Shown here: one piece after another, positions 43,219 to 51,474 of the stretch | Layout of the letters: each line of letters begins with the position of its first letter | Position numbering within the stretch: position 1 is the first letter of the stretch | IMG/VR virus record: IMGVR_UViG_3300030108_000869 | Span: 1-53,888 of that record | Reading direction: 5' to 3' (one strand) | DNA length: 53,888 bases | Origin: a virus | Notes under the pieces: generated by a model | What the model saw: the letters and a program-made list of their open reading frames with translations, nothing else | Database searches by the model: none | Told to the model about the DNA's origin: nothing | Made by a program: the position numbers and the translations under genes

Positions 43219-43324
43219 TTTTATTTCTCTCAAGTTTATTTATATCAGCTGCAGTTATTTTCTTGCGAGGTGGCGCTACTGCGGCTAATCTTTTTTGTTT
43301 AGCCGAATACTTACTATAAGGCAT
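43181..43324 (-). CDS. 47-residue Lys-rich peptide
   Basis: Starts at an ATG that shares the stop of the previous gene (TAATG). It begins MPYSKYSAKQKRLAAVAPPR and ends KKRNRKKT, with a small helix ITAADINKLERN in between. Stop-start coupling and the KQKRLAAVAPP-KKITAADI pattern, common in phage basic proteins as I recall, support it. Likely nucleic-acid binding. Confidence 0.5.
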   Translation of the reverse strand: MPYSKYSAKQKRLAAVAPPRKKITAADINKLERNKNGRSKKRNRKKT

Positions 43325-43668
43325 TACTTCATATTCTTTTTCTTAGATTCAATTATTTTCTTTTTTAAATGATCTGGTAAATTATGCTGGCGTCCTATTA
43401 ATACTGCTCCACCTTCTTCATAATACTTAGCTACACCGCCCATTGCTTTATAAGCAACTTTACCACCATCTTCATAATTGTAAGCTTTTCCTCTACCAAA
43501 TGCATTTGAACTACCAAACATTGTTTTGGTTATATCTCTTGCAAATTGATCTTTTTCCATAGCTTTTTGTGAGCTTCTTGGACTATAAGATCTTGAGCTT
43601 TTACCAGATCCTGATACTTTACCCATTACAATAACAGGTTTATTTTTTCTTGGTGGTTTAGGTCCCAT
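43324..43668 (-). CDS. Basic protein with KYYxxGG C-terminal motif
   Basis: 114 residues. The N-terminal half is Lys/Ser/Pro-rich (PPRKNKPVIVMGKVSGSGKSSRSYS). The C-terminal half has YNYEDGGKVAYKAMGG and KYYEEGGAVLIGR. The last motif is shared with the neighbour at 43668 (KYYADGGIVITGR), so the two may be distant paralogs or bind the same partner. Position next to the capsid gene suggests a virion role. Confidence 0.5.
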   Translation of the reverse strand: MGPKPPRKNKPVIVMGKVSGSGKSSRSYSPRSSQKAMEKDQFARDITKTMFGSSNAFGRGKAYNYEDGGKVAYKAMGGVAKYYEEGGAVLIGRQHNLPDHLKKKIIESKKKNMK

Positions 43669-44006
43669 TAATCTCTCCCTGTAATAACTATACCGCCATC
43701 AGCATAATACTTTGACATTTTACCGCCGGCTTTTTTATACATTTTATTTCCAAACTTCATTTGCATCTTTTTTATTTTTTCAACAGAACCAGGATAAGCC
43801 TTATTCATTAGCTCAGGGTTCTTTTTAGCTTTTTCTTTTGCAGCAAGAAAGGTTGCAAAATTACCAGCTTTATATGAATGCATTGTAGGATTTTTAGAAC
43901 TTTTAGTTTTATTAAGTAATTTCTTTTTTATTTCTGTTGCTCTTTTAGCAGCATCTATATTAAGTGCACTTTTAAGAGACATTGGCGGTTGAACACTTTT
44001 TGCCAT
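43668..44006 (-). CDS. Basic protein with KYYxxGG C-terminal motif
   Basis: 112 residues, with TTGGAGA before the start. It is Lys/Ala/Met-rich and helical, and ends KMSKYYADGGIVITGRD, the same closing motif as the next gene. It is the first gene after the capsid terminator and could be a minor capsid or DNA-condensing protein. No known domain is recognised. Confidence 0.5.
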   Translation of the reverse strand: MAKSVQPPMSLKSALNIDAAKRATEIKKKLLNKTKSSKNPTMHSYKAGNFATFLAAKEKAKKNPELMNKAYPGSVEKIKKMQMKFGNKMYKKAGGKMSKYYADGGIVITGRD

Positions 44007-44020
44007 ATTTATTCTCCAAT

Positions 44021-44049
44021 AAAAAGGAGAGACTAATTAAAGCCTCTCC
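44021..44049 (-). terminator. Terminator after the capsid gene
   Basis: On the - strand the stem GGAGAG / CTCTCC (44049-44044 and 44031-44026), with a 12-base loop, is followed by TTTTT. It lies just past the capsid stop and upstream of the small basic genes. Partial termination here would raise capsid over tail expression, as in T7. Confidence 0.7.
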
Positions 44050-44057
44050 TAAAAGTT

Positions 44058-45230
44058 TTAGTTAAGTCCGTAGATTGCTCCACAACCTAATGGATTACGT
44101 ACTTCAAGAGTACATTCTTCAACCATCATACCTTTAGTTGAATCACCTTGCTGACCTACATCAACCTCTTGTAGGTTTCTTAGGTAAGCTGTAGCAAACC
44201 ACATTGGATCATAAATCAATGCTGAGAAGTTAGCCATGTCTGGTTTACCGTCTGAAGTAAACTTAGTACTACCACTTCCGTCTCCTAACATATTATCAAA
44301 TACATTAGATAGACCCATAATATAGTTAGGCATAACCATAATTTCACCAAAGTCTGACATATAAACATCAACAGATTGTCTTAATTGACCACCTGCATCA
44401 ATGTTTCTAACTACGCCTGTATCACTAATCATAAGATCAGAGAAGTCTCTTCTTACTTTTGGTGATACCATAATCTTTGTAGCTTTACCACCTTGCTCAT
44501 AAATCTTCTGCATAACAGAATCAATATCAGTAAGTGCTAAACTTCCTCTTGTTGGAGCAGTAGAATCTGAAGCGTTTACGCTAGCTCTTGGAACAGCAGT
44601 ACCTTGATTATCATTACCTGCACCTGTTGTAGCAGCTGAAGGAGCTTCAAACTGTCCTACATAAACACATGTGCTTGCACTATTAATAAATGATTGATAA
44701 CCGCCTGCAGATCTTGCATTACCGTCTTGTGCAGCAATAGCAGCAGATACGTTATAGCTGTGAACCATATCAAATTCAACATCTCTTCGTAGTTCTGTAC
44801 CACGCTTCTTAAGCTGATATGCATATTCGTCTGCAACACCTGCTTGGTCAACGGCACGTCTTGTTCCTGACACAGCAATAGTTTTACCATTGATCTGTGT
44901 GTAGTTACCTAGTCTGGTTCTTTGAGGACCTGACTCTGCAAACTTATTTCCTACAGCAGGAGTTGCAGTACCACCACCAGAAGCTGGGGCTAAGAAGTCT
45001 TGACCTTCAGGGATTCTTGAATCACCTGGAGCTTCAAGTGTGTCTGTTTGCCATTCATGATAAATAGCAGTTGCGGATGATTTACCAATGTCTGATGTGA
45101 ACGGAGTCTCATCTCTAGTAATCATTGTTATAAAGTTCGCTAGGTCTTCTCTTTGCGAGACATTAGCACCTGGGCCACGTGTTGGACCTCCTGGGCCTCC
45201 GGTAGCGCGAACAGCTAATAAGTTAGTCAT
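44058..45230 (-). CDS. Major capsid protein (DUF5309/SU10-like)
   Basis: 390 residues, with TTAGGAGAA before the ATG. NVSQREDLANFITMITRDETPFTSDIGKSSATAIYHEWQTDTL is the hallmark start of DUF5309/SU10-type capsids of the HK97 fold. The C-terminal part has MVMPNYIMG and VFDNMLGDGS. It forms the head shell. The preceding gene encodes the likely scaffold, and a terminator follows. Confidence 0.85.
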   Translation of the reverse strand: MTNLLAVRATGGPGGPTRGPGANVSQREDLANFITMITRDETPFTSDIGKSSATAIYHEWQTDTLEAPGDSRIPEGQDFLAPASGGGTATPAVGNKFAESGPQRTRLGNYTQINGKTIAVSGTRRAVDQAGVADEYAYQLKKRGTELRRDVEFDMVHSYNVSAAIAAQDGNARSAGGYQSFINSASTCVYVGQFEAPSAATTGAGNDNQGTAVPRASVNASDSTAPTRGSLALTDIDSVMQKIYEQGGKATKIMVSPKVRRDFSDLMISDTGVVRNIDAGGQLRQSVDVYMSDFGEIMVMPNYIMGLSNVFDNMLGDGSGSTKFTSDGKPDMANFSALIYDPMWFATAYLRNLQEVDVGQQGDSTKGMMVEECTLEVRNPLGCGAIYGLN

Positions 45231-45248
45231 ATCTTAATTCTCCTAAGA

Positions 45249-46373
45249 TTAAATATTAGATAGTGACCGCTCAGCTAGACTTCTTAAAAATGCATCTTGA
45301 TCTTCTTTACTTGAATTCTTACTTAAAGCCCTTTTACGTAATGCTGCAGCAGCATCAAGTTTTTTAGTTTTTTCAGGCTTAGCTTTTCTAACAGGAACTT
45401 TTTTAGAAGGCACAGCTTTTCTTTTTGCTTCACCTTTTTTAATTCCCTGTTTAAGAATTCTATAATCATTAACAAACTTAACTATATTAGGATCAACAAT
45501 AGTATCTAATACTTCTTGTTTAATACCTTCATTAAGTGCAAACTCACGAATATCTTTAGCAACAGTCTCATTAAATCCAGGAATTAAAGTTGGAATAGTT
45601 TCATCAAATATTTTTATTTGTTCATTCCAGGCTTTTTGTACCTGCTCTTGAGATTTTTCAGCAATAGTTTTTTGTAAACTTTCTCGCTCTTTTCTTGCTG
45701 TCCAATATTTTTTTTGAATTTGTTCTCGTTTATCTTTAAGTTCACTAAGAGTATATGTATCATTTTCATCACGAGCTTTTTCAATTTGTTCTTCAACACT
45801 GTGAAAATCTTTTGCATGACTTTGCTCTGATTTATATAATACTGCAATTGAAGTATCCGACATTTCTTTTACTTCTTTAAGTTTATCTTGATACTCTTTT
45901 TCTAAGTCTTTCCTTGCGTCACCAAGTTCACGACCCTTTTTAGATAGAGATTGTTCAGTAGAATAACCTTTAATAAGATCATTAAAAGAAACTTCAGTAT
46001 CTTGCCCATCGATCTTAATAGATACTTTTGCTTCTAAGTCTAATTCTTCAGGAGTAAATAATGTAGTGTCTTGGGTAGCGGATTCTTCATCGGCATCCTC
46101 AACCACTTCTTCAACTTCTTCAGTTTCAGCTTCTTCTTCAACTTCTTCTTTTACAGGTTCATCAGTTTCTTTTGGGTCTTCTATTTCTTCTGATTCGCCT
46201 GGGTCTACTTCAGGTACTTGCTCTTCGGGTAGAGATTTTTCTTCTTTCGGTACGAAGTCCGAATTAGAAATAATGTCAGCCAGCAATTGTTCTTGTGTTC
46301 GACCATCCTTTGCAATAGCGTCATCCGCAGGTGGGGTAGAGGCTACTTCTGCTTCGGTTATTTGTTCACTCAT
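45249..46373 (-). CDS. Probable capsid scaffold protein
   Basis: 374 residues, just upstream of the capsid gene. Residues about 40-100 are a Glu/Asp/Val tract (EEEAETEEVEEVVEDADEE); the middle (about 150-250) is a long coiled coil (KDLEKEYQDKLKEVKEM); the C-terminus is basic and helical. An acidic disordered front, coiled coil and basic end next to the capsid gene is the classic scaffold layout. It should guide head assembly and leave before packaging. Confidence 0.75.
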   Translation of the reverse strand: MSEQITEAEVASTPPADDAIAKDGRTQEQLLADIISNSDFVPKEEKSLPEEQVPEVDPGESEEIEDPKETDEPVKEEVEEEAETEEVEEVVEDADEESATQDTTLFTPEELDLEAKVSIKIDGQDTEVSFNDLIKGYSTEQSLSKKGRELGDARKDLEKEYQDKLKEVKEMSDTSIAVLYKSEQSHAKDFHSVEEQIEKARDENDTYTLSELKDKREQIQKKYWTARKERESLQKTIAEKSQEQVQKAWNEQIKIFDETIPTLIPGFNETVAKDIREFALNEGIKQEVLDTIVDPNIVKFVNDYRILKQGIKKGEAKRKAVPSKKVPVRKAKPEKTKKLDAAAALRKRALSKNSSKEDQDAFLRSLAERSLSNI

Positions 46374-46564
46374 TTCTTAACTACCTCTTTTTTAGGTTTT
46401 AATAGTGAATGGTATCTCTGTTGTAATTGATACAAATAATATAATTTATCACAGTTAAGTTTAGCTTTACCACCACTTCTGCTTGAATCATATTCTAATG
46501 TATTAATCATTTCTTCAATATTCTGTAATAATCTATCATAATCAATTTCTCTGATTATCATCAT
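46370..46564 (-). CDS. Hypothetical small protein
   Basis: 64 residues, overlapping the upstream gene by 23 bases and the scaffold start by four. Helical with a basic end (LQQRYHSLLKPKKEVVKK). It starts MMIIREIDYDRLLQNIEEMI. No family is recognised. Coupled expression with head genes suggests an assembly accessory. Confidence 0.5.
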   Translation of the reverse strand: MMIIREIDYDRLLQNIEEMINTLEYDSSRSGGKAKLNCDKLYYLYQLQQRYHSLLKPKKEVVKK

Positions 46565-46883
46565 TGCCCTCCTTTAGGTATGGAATATTTTTTCCATATG
46601 TCTCGAAGTTTATCATTCTTTCTTTAACACTACCAAGTGCCATAGCTGAAGAGTAGAGGAACTCTCGAGATTTTGTTTCATGTGGTTCGGTCTTTAACCA
46701 CTCAACAAATAAGTCAATTAAGACTTCGCCATATACTTCATCAAAAAATTCATCTCGTTCTTTAGATGCGAAGTGCCCTTTAACATGGGCACGCCGCGCT
46801 AATTCTTCAGGATGTATTTTATGTTTACCGTATGACTTTTCATTACCCAGCCTCTTCTCAGCTGTCTCACGGTACTTATCCAT
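46542..46883 (-). CDS. Hypothetical charged head-region protein
   Basis: 113 residues from the ATG at 46883; the frame also opens at a TTG at 46895. It is charged (MDKYRETAEKRLGNEKSYGKHKIHPEELARRAHVKGHFASKERDEFFDEVYGEVLIDLFVEWLKTEP) and helical. No motif is recognised. Located between the Hsp20 side and scaffold; may be a head assembly factor. Confidence 0.5.
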   Translation of the reverse strand: MDKYRETAEKRLGNEKSYGKHKIHPEELARRAHVKGHFASKERDEFFDEVYGEVLIDLFVEWLKTEPHETKSREFLYSSAMALGSVKERMINFETYGKNIPYLKEGNDDNQRN

Positions 46884-46884
46884 A

Positions 46885-46998
46885 CTAGCCGCCAAATATC
46901 ATGACTAGTGTTGGTGTAATTACTTCCTTTGCTAAACCAATAGCTAGTACAGCTTTGATGCCAAAACTAACTACGCCTGAAAATGTAATTGGATCCAT
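46885..46998 (-). CDS. 37-residue membrane-like peptide
   Basis: ATG at 46998 with AGGAGGAC upstream, an excellent site, and TAG at 46887-46885. The peptide MDPITFSGVVSFGIKAVLAI continues GLAKEVITPTLVMIFGG: hydrophobic throughout with only two Lys. It starts MDP, like the membrane protein at 32925. It could be a tiny membrane or virion protein. Confidence 0.5.
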   Translation of the reverse strand: MDPITFSGVVSFGIKAVLAIGLAKEVITPTLVMIFGG

Positions 46999-47007
46999 AA
47001 TGTCCTC

Positions 47008-47430
47008 CTATTTAATTTTAATTAATTTGGGTTTCTTTTCTTCTGGAATAATTCTTTCCAGTAATATAGTTAAAAGACCATCTTCTAACTTTGCGTCTTT
47101 AACTTCAATGTCATCTGCAATTGTAAACTCACGGGTAAACTTTCTATATGATATACCTTTGTAAACGTTTTTTGTATCATGTTCGTTTTCTTTTACAGAT
47201 TTTATTTTTAATACATTATCTGCAACTTCAATTTCAATATCTTTTTTACTGAAACCTGCAAGTGCCATTTCAATTCTAAAATTATATTCATCGTCCTTCA
47301 TAATATCATATGGAGGATATGTTTTAGTTACTCTTGAACTATGCGCAAGCTGATCGAATAAACGATCAAAGCCAACAGCATAAGGTGTTAATGTATTAAA
47401 GTGATCAAATAAAGTTAATGTTTGATTCAT
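47008..47430 (-). CDS. Hsp20 small heat shock protein
   Basis: 140 residues of the IbpA type. The alpha-crystallin core runs about 35-128: PPYDIMKDDEYNFRIEMALAGFSKKDIEIEVADNVLKI, then RKFTREFTIADDIEVKDAKLEDGLLTILLERIIPEE, with the C-terminal I-x-I tail in KLIKIK. It holds unfolding proteins, here probably head proteins, since it lies between portal and scaffold genes. AAGGAG precedes the ATG. Hsp20 is known from marine T4-like phages; the place inside a podovirus head operon is less usual. Confidence 0.92.
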   Translation of the reverse strand: MNQTLTLFDHFNTLTPYAVGFDRLFDQLAHSSRVTKTYPPYDIMKDDEYNFRIEMALAGFSKKDIEIEVADNVLKIKSVKENEHDTKNVYKGISYRKFTREFTIADDIEVKDAKLEDGLLTILLERIIPEEKKPKLIKIK

Positions 47431-47478
47431 AAGTTTTCTCCTTTGTAAGCAAGATTGTTAGTAACCCATTAGGCGTTA

Positions 47479-47538
47479 CTATTTATTAATTATTTTACGT
47501 AACCATTCAATATATTTTTGAAGTAGTTCTTTATTCAT
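47479..47538 (-). CDS. Possible 19-residue peptide
   Basis: ATG at 47538, stop 47481-47479, coding MNKELLQKYIEWLRKIINK, an amphipathic basic helix. It starts one base after the previous stop region, but no ribosome site is clear. It is listed because the spacing between the two flanking genes is otherwise unused. It may be chance. Confidence 0.25.
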   Translation of the reverse strand: MNKELLQKYIEWLRKIINK

Positions 47539-47539
47539 A

Positions 47540-47848
47540 TTAAGCACTAGCTTGAAGTACGTAAACTTTTTCGTTAACTTGTGCAGCAGTTCCATGTGCG
47601 GTTTTAACATTATGTAATGTTTGATTTCCATTACCAAGTCCTGTTACTCTTGAAAATGATTTTGCAGCTATATATTGATTGCTCAATACTGTAGTTGCTC
47701 CTGTCTTTACATCAAAAGTAAGTGGCGAATCAGTATCATTACAAACCATTATAACACCGGCTGTTCCACCTGCGTTAGTTGCGATATTTCCTGATTGAGC
47801 TGCACCTATACCAGATGCGTTTATTGTTACTGTTTCTACAGTTGCCAT
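47540..47848 (-). CDS. Small beta-rich probable virion protein
   Basis: 102 residues, with AGGGAGAAT before the start. It is all beta-like, Ala/Thr/Gly/Val-rich (VTINASGIGAAQSGNIATNAGGTAGVIMVCNDTDSPLTFDVKTG). It lies directly after the portal gene and two bases from its stop. The composition fits a capsid decoration or head-fibre protein. No known family is recognised by motif. Confidence 0.55.
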   Translation of the reverse strand: MATVETVTINASGIGAAQSGNIATNAGGTAGVIMVCNDTDSPLTFDVKTGATTVLSNQYIAAKSFSRVTGLGNGNQTLHNVKTAHGTAAQVNEKVYVLQASA

Positions 47849-47850
47849 AA

Positions 47851-49989
47851 TTATTCTCCCTTTAAAATTTGTTTGGCCATCATTATAATTTGAGCATAGT
47901 TAGGATGCTCAGCTATTGGGGCACCTTCCTTAGTTGCTTTAATATTAAGGTCAGCCCATTCTTGATAATGTTTATCTATAGCTACAGCTAATTGTTTTGC
48001 ATTATCATCTTCAGTATTTTTAGTTTGAGCTTGTGTAAAACTTACATTTGCCTCCGCTAAAGCGGAATCTGCTGCAGCTTTTCTCTGAGCTAATCCCATA
48101 TCTACTTCAGCTTTTTGCGATTGCATTTGCATAGCTTTTACAGCTCTTTGTTTAAATTCGTCAGTAGTATAATCTTCTAAGAAATCATTACTATCTATAT
48201 TCATAGCTTCTATTAATTTAGTTGCTAATACTGCAGGTGCTTCAGGTTTAATGATTATACCCGCACCTTGCGTATTAAGTGCTGGTAATATGTCTGAGCC
48301 TATCTTAGATAACTTTTGAATCATATTAGCATTTGAGTTTTCACCAATATCTAAAGCTATTTCAACATCCATATTTTTTGGAAGGTCATCCATATTAACA
48401 GTACCATAGATACCATCCATATTATATGAAATCATACCCTTCATATTCTTTGACATAGTATGATATAAACCAGATATTAATTTTTTAAATCCTGTTTCAG
48501 CAAATCTACGTGCAATATGTTGTATTCTTTTTTGTGCTGCAGACTGCACAGCAGCTAGTTTCTGCTCTGAGTTACCTGATATATATAAAGTATCATTAAG
48601 GCCTTGTGCGGCCTTCGACATGCCCGTTGCTTGCTCCTTTATTACTTGTAAGTATTCTAATAATGGTACTGTACCTGAAGATATTGTTTCAGGTGCCATC
48701 TGTTGTACTGCGCCTACAGGATTACCATTAGTTGGTATAATCTGTTTAGGCTTCATATTCTGTAATGCACTAAAATCAACTACATTAGGATCTGCTAACT
48801 TAGGACTATAGTTAGTTAAATAAGTATTTTCTACAAAACCTCTTAATACTGCTGTATTTGCTAACGTAGATGATCTAGCAAAGTCTGCCATTGATAAACC
48901 ATAGAACTCAAATGGTATATCAATAGGTACAATAGAAGCTAATGGTATGTGATCAACGTCTTCTTCATGTAATATATGCGTACCTACAGAAATAATATAC
49001 TTTAATTCTGCAATACCGTCACCATCTCTGTCTACATGTACCCAAGATTCTGTAACTGCAAGGTTTTTATTAGCTTCTAATGGCTCAGTATCGTACATAT
49101 TACTACCTTGCCAGTATTCTTGGCCAGTAACTTCTTTTCTTGCAGCTATATCTTCTGAATATTTTGAAGATCCTACCCAATTATCACCATATAACTCATC
49201 CCAGTCTGTAATTTCTGCGCTAGCTTCAGGATAATACTTTCTTATTTCTGATCTTGTCATCTCTGTTTGTATACCAACAAAAGATGCGTCTTCAATTGTA
49301 GTAGCTTCTCTAGAAATTCTAAAATTTTCTGGTGGTATTAAGTCTATTTTTACACGAGATTTGTTTATTGTTCTTTTTATACGTACATTTATATAAGTTA
49401 GTTCTGCTTTTATCTCTTCTCCTTCTAAAGGATTAATTTCTTGAAAAGTATTTTCAAACTGTAACTCACCAACTACTTCAATACTGTCATCTGCAAGTAG
49501 CTCATCTAATTTTGATTGTGATATTTTATCAAATTCTTCAAACATATGGTCAAATTCTTCTACATATGTCCAACGACATACAGAATTTTTCCATAATAAA
49601 GAGGCTTTAATCCATTGCTGCATCAATTCCCAGCCATTATTCTTTTTAAACAAACAATAATTAACTAAATTAGATGCATCTTTGGCCGCAGCAAAGCTGC
49701 CCGGAGTTTCATCGTACGGTACAAAGCGTGCTAGTTTATTATTATTTAAAAATAAATCAGATATAATAGCAGTATATGCTTCAATTATTTCAGTTGTAGA
49801 TGTATCAACTATTGTTGAAACACCTTGCGGCATTAAATGATACTCAGGTACTCCTGCATATTCATAAGTAGCTTTTAATCTTTCACGAGTTAAATCTGAA
49901 GAGTTTAAAAAATCACCCGTTGAATTCATTACACCTTCATCAATTAGATTAATAAGCTGCTCATCAGTTACTTTTTCATAGGAAGTCAT
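47851..49989 (-). CDS. Portal protein
   Basis: 712 residues. Features typical of large podovirus portals: helical N-terminus (EQLINLIDEGVMNSTGDFLNSSDLTRERLKATYEYAGVPE), STTEIIEAYTAIISDLFL, a wing with beta structure, VHVDRDGDGIAELKYII, then VLRGFVENTYLTNYSPK and a helical Ala/Gln crown (about 640-680). It forms the dodecamer through which DNA enters and leaves the head. Size and place, between terminase-side genes and head genes, agree. Confidence 0.8.
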   Translation of the reverse strand: MTSYEKVTDEQLINLIDEGVMNSTGDFLNSSDLTRERLKATYEYAGVPEYHLMPQGVSTIVDTSTTEIIEAYTAIISDLFLNNNKLARFVPYDETPGSFAAAKDASNLVNYCLFKKNNGWELMQQWIKASLLWKNSVCRWTYVEEFDHMFEEFDKISQSKLDELLADDSIEVVGELQFENTFQEINPLEGEEIKAELTYINVRIKRTINKSRVKIDLIPPENFRISREATTIEDASFVGIQTEMTRSEIRKYYPEASAEITDWDELYGDNWVGSSKYSEDIAARKEVTGQEYWQGSNMYDTEPLEANKNLAVTESWVHVDRDGDGIAELKYIISVGTHILHEEDVDHIPLASIVPIDIPFEFYGLSMADFARSSTLANTAVLRGFVENTYLTNYSPKLADPNVVDFSALQNMKPKQIIPTNGNPVGAVQQMAPETISSGTVPLLEYLQVIKEQATGMSKAAQGLNDTLYISGNSEQKLAAVQSAAQKRIQHIARRFAETGFKKLISGLYHTMSKNMKGMISYNMDGIYGTVNMDDLPKNMDVEIALDIGENSNANMIQKLSKIGSDILPALNTQGAGIIIKPEAPAVLATKLIEAMNIDSNDFLEDYTTDEFKQRAVKAMQMQSQKAEVDMGLAQRKAAADSALAEANVSFTQAQTKNTEDDNAKQLAVAIDKHYQEWADLNIKATKEGAPIAEHPNYAQIIMMAKQILKGE

Positions 49990-50150
49990 TTACTACCTCC
50001 CTGATGCATAAGCACTTTCTTTTTTAACTCCTGTAAATCTGAAACTGCGTATGAACCAGGTTTAGGAAGAGTCCTAGGTTTTTTATCTTTCTTTCCTTTA
50101 CCTGATAAATATTTAGGCTCATTACCATTTTGTATATATCTTTCAAACAT
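49986..50150 (-). CDS. 54-residue basic protein coupled to portal
   Basis: ATG at 50150 after AGGAGCGG; stop overlaps the portal ATG as ATGA. It starts MFERYIQNGNEPKYLSGKGKK, has KDKKPRTLPKPGSYA and ends in a helix ELKKKVLMHQGGSK. It is strongly basic. Coupling to the portal suggests a head role, which is inference. Confidence 0.55.
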   Translation of the reverse strand: MFERYIQNGNEPKYLSGKGKKDKKPRTLPKPGSYAVSDLQELKKKVLMHQGGSK

Positions 50151-50168
50151 ATTCCGCTCCTGGGATTT

Positions 50169-50369
50169 TTAACATGTGCATTCTTTTTTGTTTGCTAGCT
50201 CTGCTAGTAACTCTTTATTTCTTTGTAGTAATTTATAATGTGCTTTTTGTAATTCTTTTAAATCCATTTTAACTAACCACAAAGCTTGTCTTGCAGATAA
50301 CATTTCTCTTCTTAATGTTTCTTCAAAACTTTCTTCATGGTTTTTCCATCCTTGTCCATTGATAACCAT
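50169..50369 (-). CDS. Coiled-coil protein with CTC tail
   Basis: 66 residues, with AGAGG before the start. Nearly all helix (SFEETLRREMLSARQALWLVKMDLKELQKAHYKLLQRNKELLAEL), ending NKKECTC. The terminal CxC could hold metal or form disulphide links. No family is recognised; it adjoins an EF-hand membrane protein. Confidence 0.5.
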   Translation of the reverse strand: MVINGQGWKNHEESFEETLRREMLSARQALWLVKMDLKELQKAHYKLLQRNKELLAELANKKECTC

Positions 50370-50370
50370 A

Positions 50371-50706
50371 TCATCCTCTTTTACTCATCCATGCTGAAGT
50401 ACCCATGTATGCACCTACTATACCAGCACCTGATATATAAAATAGATTACTTACATCTGATAGGGCTTCTACTCTTTCTAATGGTACCCACGGTAAAAAC
50501 ATTGCTACTGTAAACACACCCATACCTATTAAAGTATATCTAGCCATTCTAAGTTGGCCCAACTGCTTACGCAGTGCAGCTTCTGTTTCTTTTATTTCTT
50601 TTAAATGCAATAGTTCTTCATCAGAAACTACACCGTCACCGTCTTCATCATACTCATTAAATCTTGAGTTTTTCTCTAAGTTTTTCTGTATTGCTTTCAT
50701 TACCAT
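50371..50706 (-). CDS. EF-hand membrane protein
   Basis: 111 residues. The loop DEDGDGVVSDEE (about residues 20-31) is a full canonical calcium-binding EF-hand loop, with acidic residues at 1, 3, 5 and 12. A helix (LHLKEIKETEAALRKQLGQLRMA) leads into two membrane spans (YTLIGMGVFTVAMFLPWV and LFYISGAGIVGAYMGTS). A single calcium-binding loop facing the cytoplasm or periplasm of a membrane protein is unusual in a phage. In seawater, calcium sensing for lysis or adsorption can be imagined, but no evidence decides. Confidence 0.65.
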   Translation of the reverse strand: MVMKAIQKNLEKNSRFNEYDEDGDGVVSDEELLHLKEIKETEAALRKQLGQLRMARYTLIGMGVFTVAMFLPWVPLERVEALSDVSNLFYISGAGIVGAYMGTSAWMSKRG

Positions 50707-50911
50707 TGTACTTTTCCGGGTTTGTAAATTGATCCGTACATTTTTGTTTAATAACTACAAATGGTAATTTATTATTTATTATATCAAATTTCATTTCTTC
50801 TATTCTTACTTCGCATTTTTCCATTTCTACGTATGGACCATTTAGATCTTTAAATGTACGGCAATCCATAAAATTATAAACTGAGCATACCATTATGAAT
50901 GCTTCAAACAT
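50657..50911 (-). CDS. Small secreted-type protein with Cys
   Basis: 84 residues, with AAGGAG before ATG. The N-terminal segment FEAFIMVCSVYNFMDC is weakly hydrophobic; the rest has KCEVRIEEMKFDIINNKLPFVVIKQKCTD with Cys that may pair. The layout is like the 58-residue protein at 32939. It overlaps the EF-hand gene by 50 bases. Confidence 0.5.
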   Translation of the reverse strand: MFEAFIMVCSVYNFMDCRTFKDLNGPYVEMEKCEVRIEEMKFDIINNKLPFVVIKQKCTDQFTNPEKYNGNESNTEKLREKLKI

Positions 50912-50926
50912 GTCCTCATCTCCTTA

Positions 50927-51052
50927 TTATTTACATAGATCATCAAACTTTGTTGAATGTATCCTATGTCTGCTTTTATCAAGTAACTTATCTAATAATA
51001 TTTTATTTCTGTTTCCTATTAACCATAGCATTTGTTGAAATAAAAATATCAT
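50927..51052 (-). CDS. 41-residue peptide
   Basis: ATG overlaps the stop of the previous basic protein (ATGA at 51052-51049). It starts MIFLFQQMLWLIGNRNKILL and ends STKFDDLCK, with a hydrophobic front and charged rear. Coupling supports reality. No known relatives are recognised. Confidence 0.4.
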   Translation of the reverse strand: MIFLFQQMLWLIGNRNKILLDKLLDKSRHRIHSTKFDDLCK

Positions 51053-51300
51053 CTGTGCCTCGCTACTTTCTTTGCAATTCGTTTTGGTTGTTTAGAGTGC
51101 TGCTTACCAGCTTTAGTATCTTTTCTTTTCTTCCTAGTTGTTGCAGCATACTCAGCGGCAGTTAAAGATTTTATAGCTGACGATGGCATATATCTTTCAC
51201 CTGTAGCTTTTGGACCTACAGTAGAATTCTTACCACTCTTAGTTCGCCACTTTTCTTTACCCCACTTCTTTAGACTTTTTTGACCTTTAGTTAAAGCCAT
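51049..51300 (-). CDS. DUF5872-like small basic protein
   Basis: 83 residues. KSLKKWGKEKWRTKSGK, then GERYMPSSAIKSLTAAEYAATTRKKRKDTKAGKQHSKQPKRIAKK is the pattern I remember for DUF5872, found in marine phages and other viruses. It is very basic and likely DNA-binding. It forms a tight cluster with two other small basic genes (51300 and 51475). Confidence 0.65.
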   Translation of the reverse strand: MALTKGQKSLKKWGKEKWRTKSGKNSTVGPKATGERYMPSSAIKSLTAAEYAATTRKKRKDTKAGKQHSKQPKRIAKKVARHR

Positions 51301-51473
51301 TATCTATAGCCCCCACCTTTAGCTTTATATTGTTTAGCTAACATTTGAGCTTTACGTGCAGACCATTGTCCCGGTCTACCACCTTTACCACCTGCTTTTA
51401 TTCTCTGAAAGAGTTGCTTACGCATAGTTGGTTTAGTATAATTACCTGCTTTATTTACTGTACTTTTAGCCAT
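51300..51473 (-). CDS. Small Gly/Lys-rich protein (GGKGGRPGQWSARKAQ)
   Basis: 57 residues, ATG at 51473, stop overlapping the next ATG (TAATG). The stretch KPTMRKQLFQRIKAGGKGGR, then PGQWSARKAQMLAKQYKAKGGGY, recurs in marine viral proteins of unknown role, as I recall. It is basic and glycine-rich, so nucleic-acid condensation or protection is plausible. Confidence 0.6.
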   Translation of the reverse strand: MAKSTVNKAGNYTKPTMRKQLFQRIKAGGKGGRPGQWSARKAQMLAKQYKAKGGGYR

Positions 51474-51474
51474 A

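Noticed and set aside
47431-47478. Possible RNA thermometer upstream of hsp20 (AGTAAC/GTTACT hairpin)
   Set aside because: The hairpin does not include or pair with the AAGGAG ribosome site, so no thermometer mechanism is visible.
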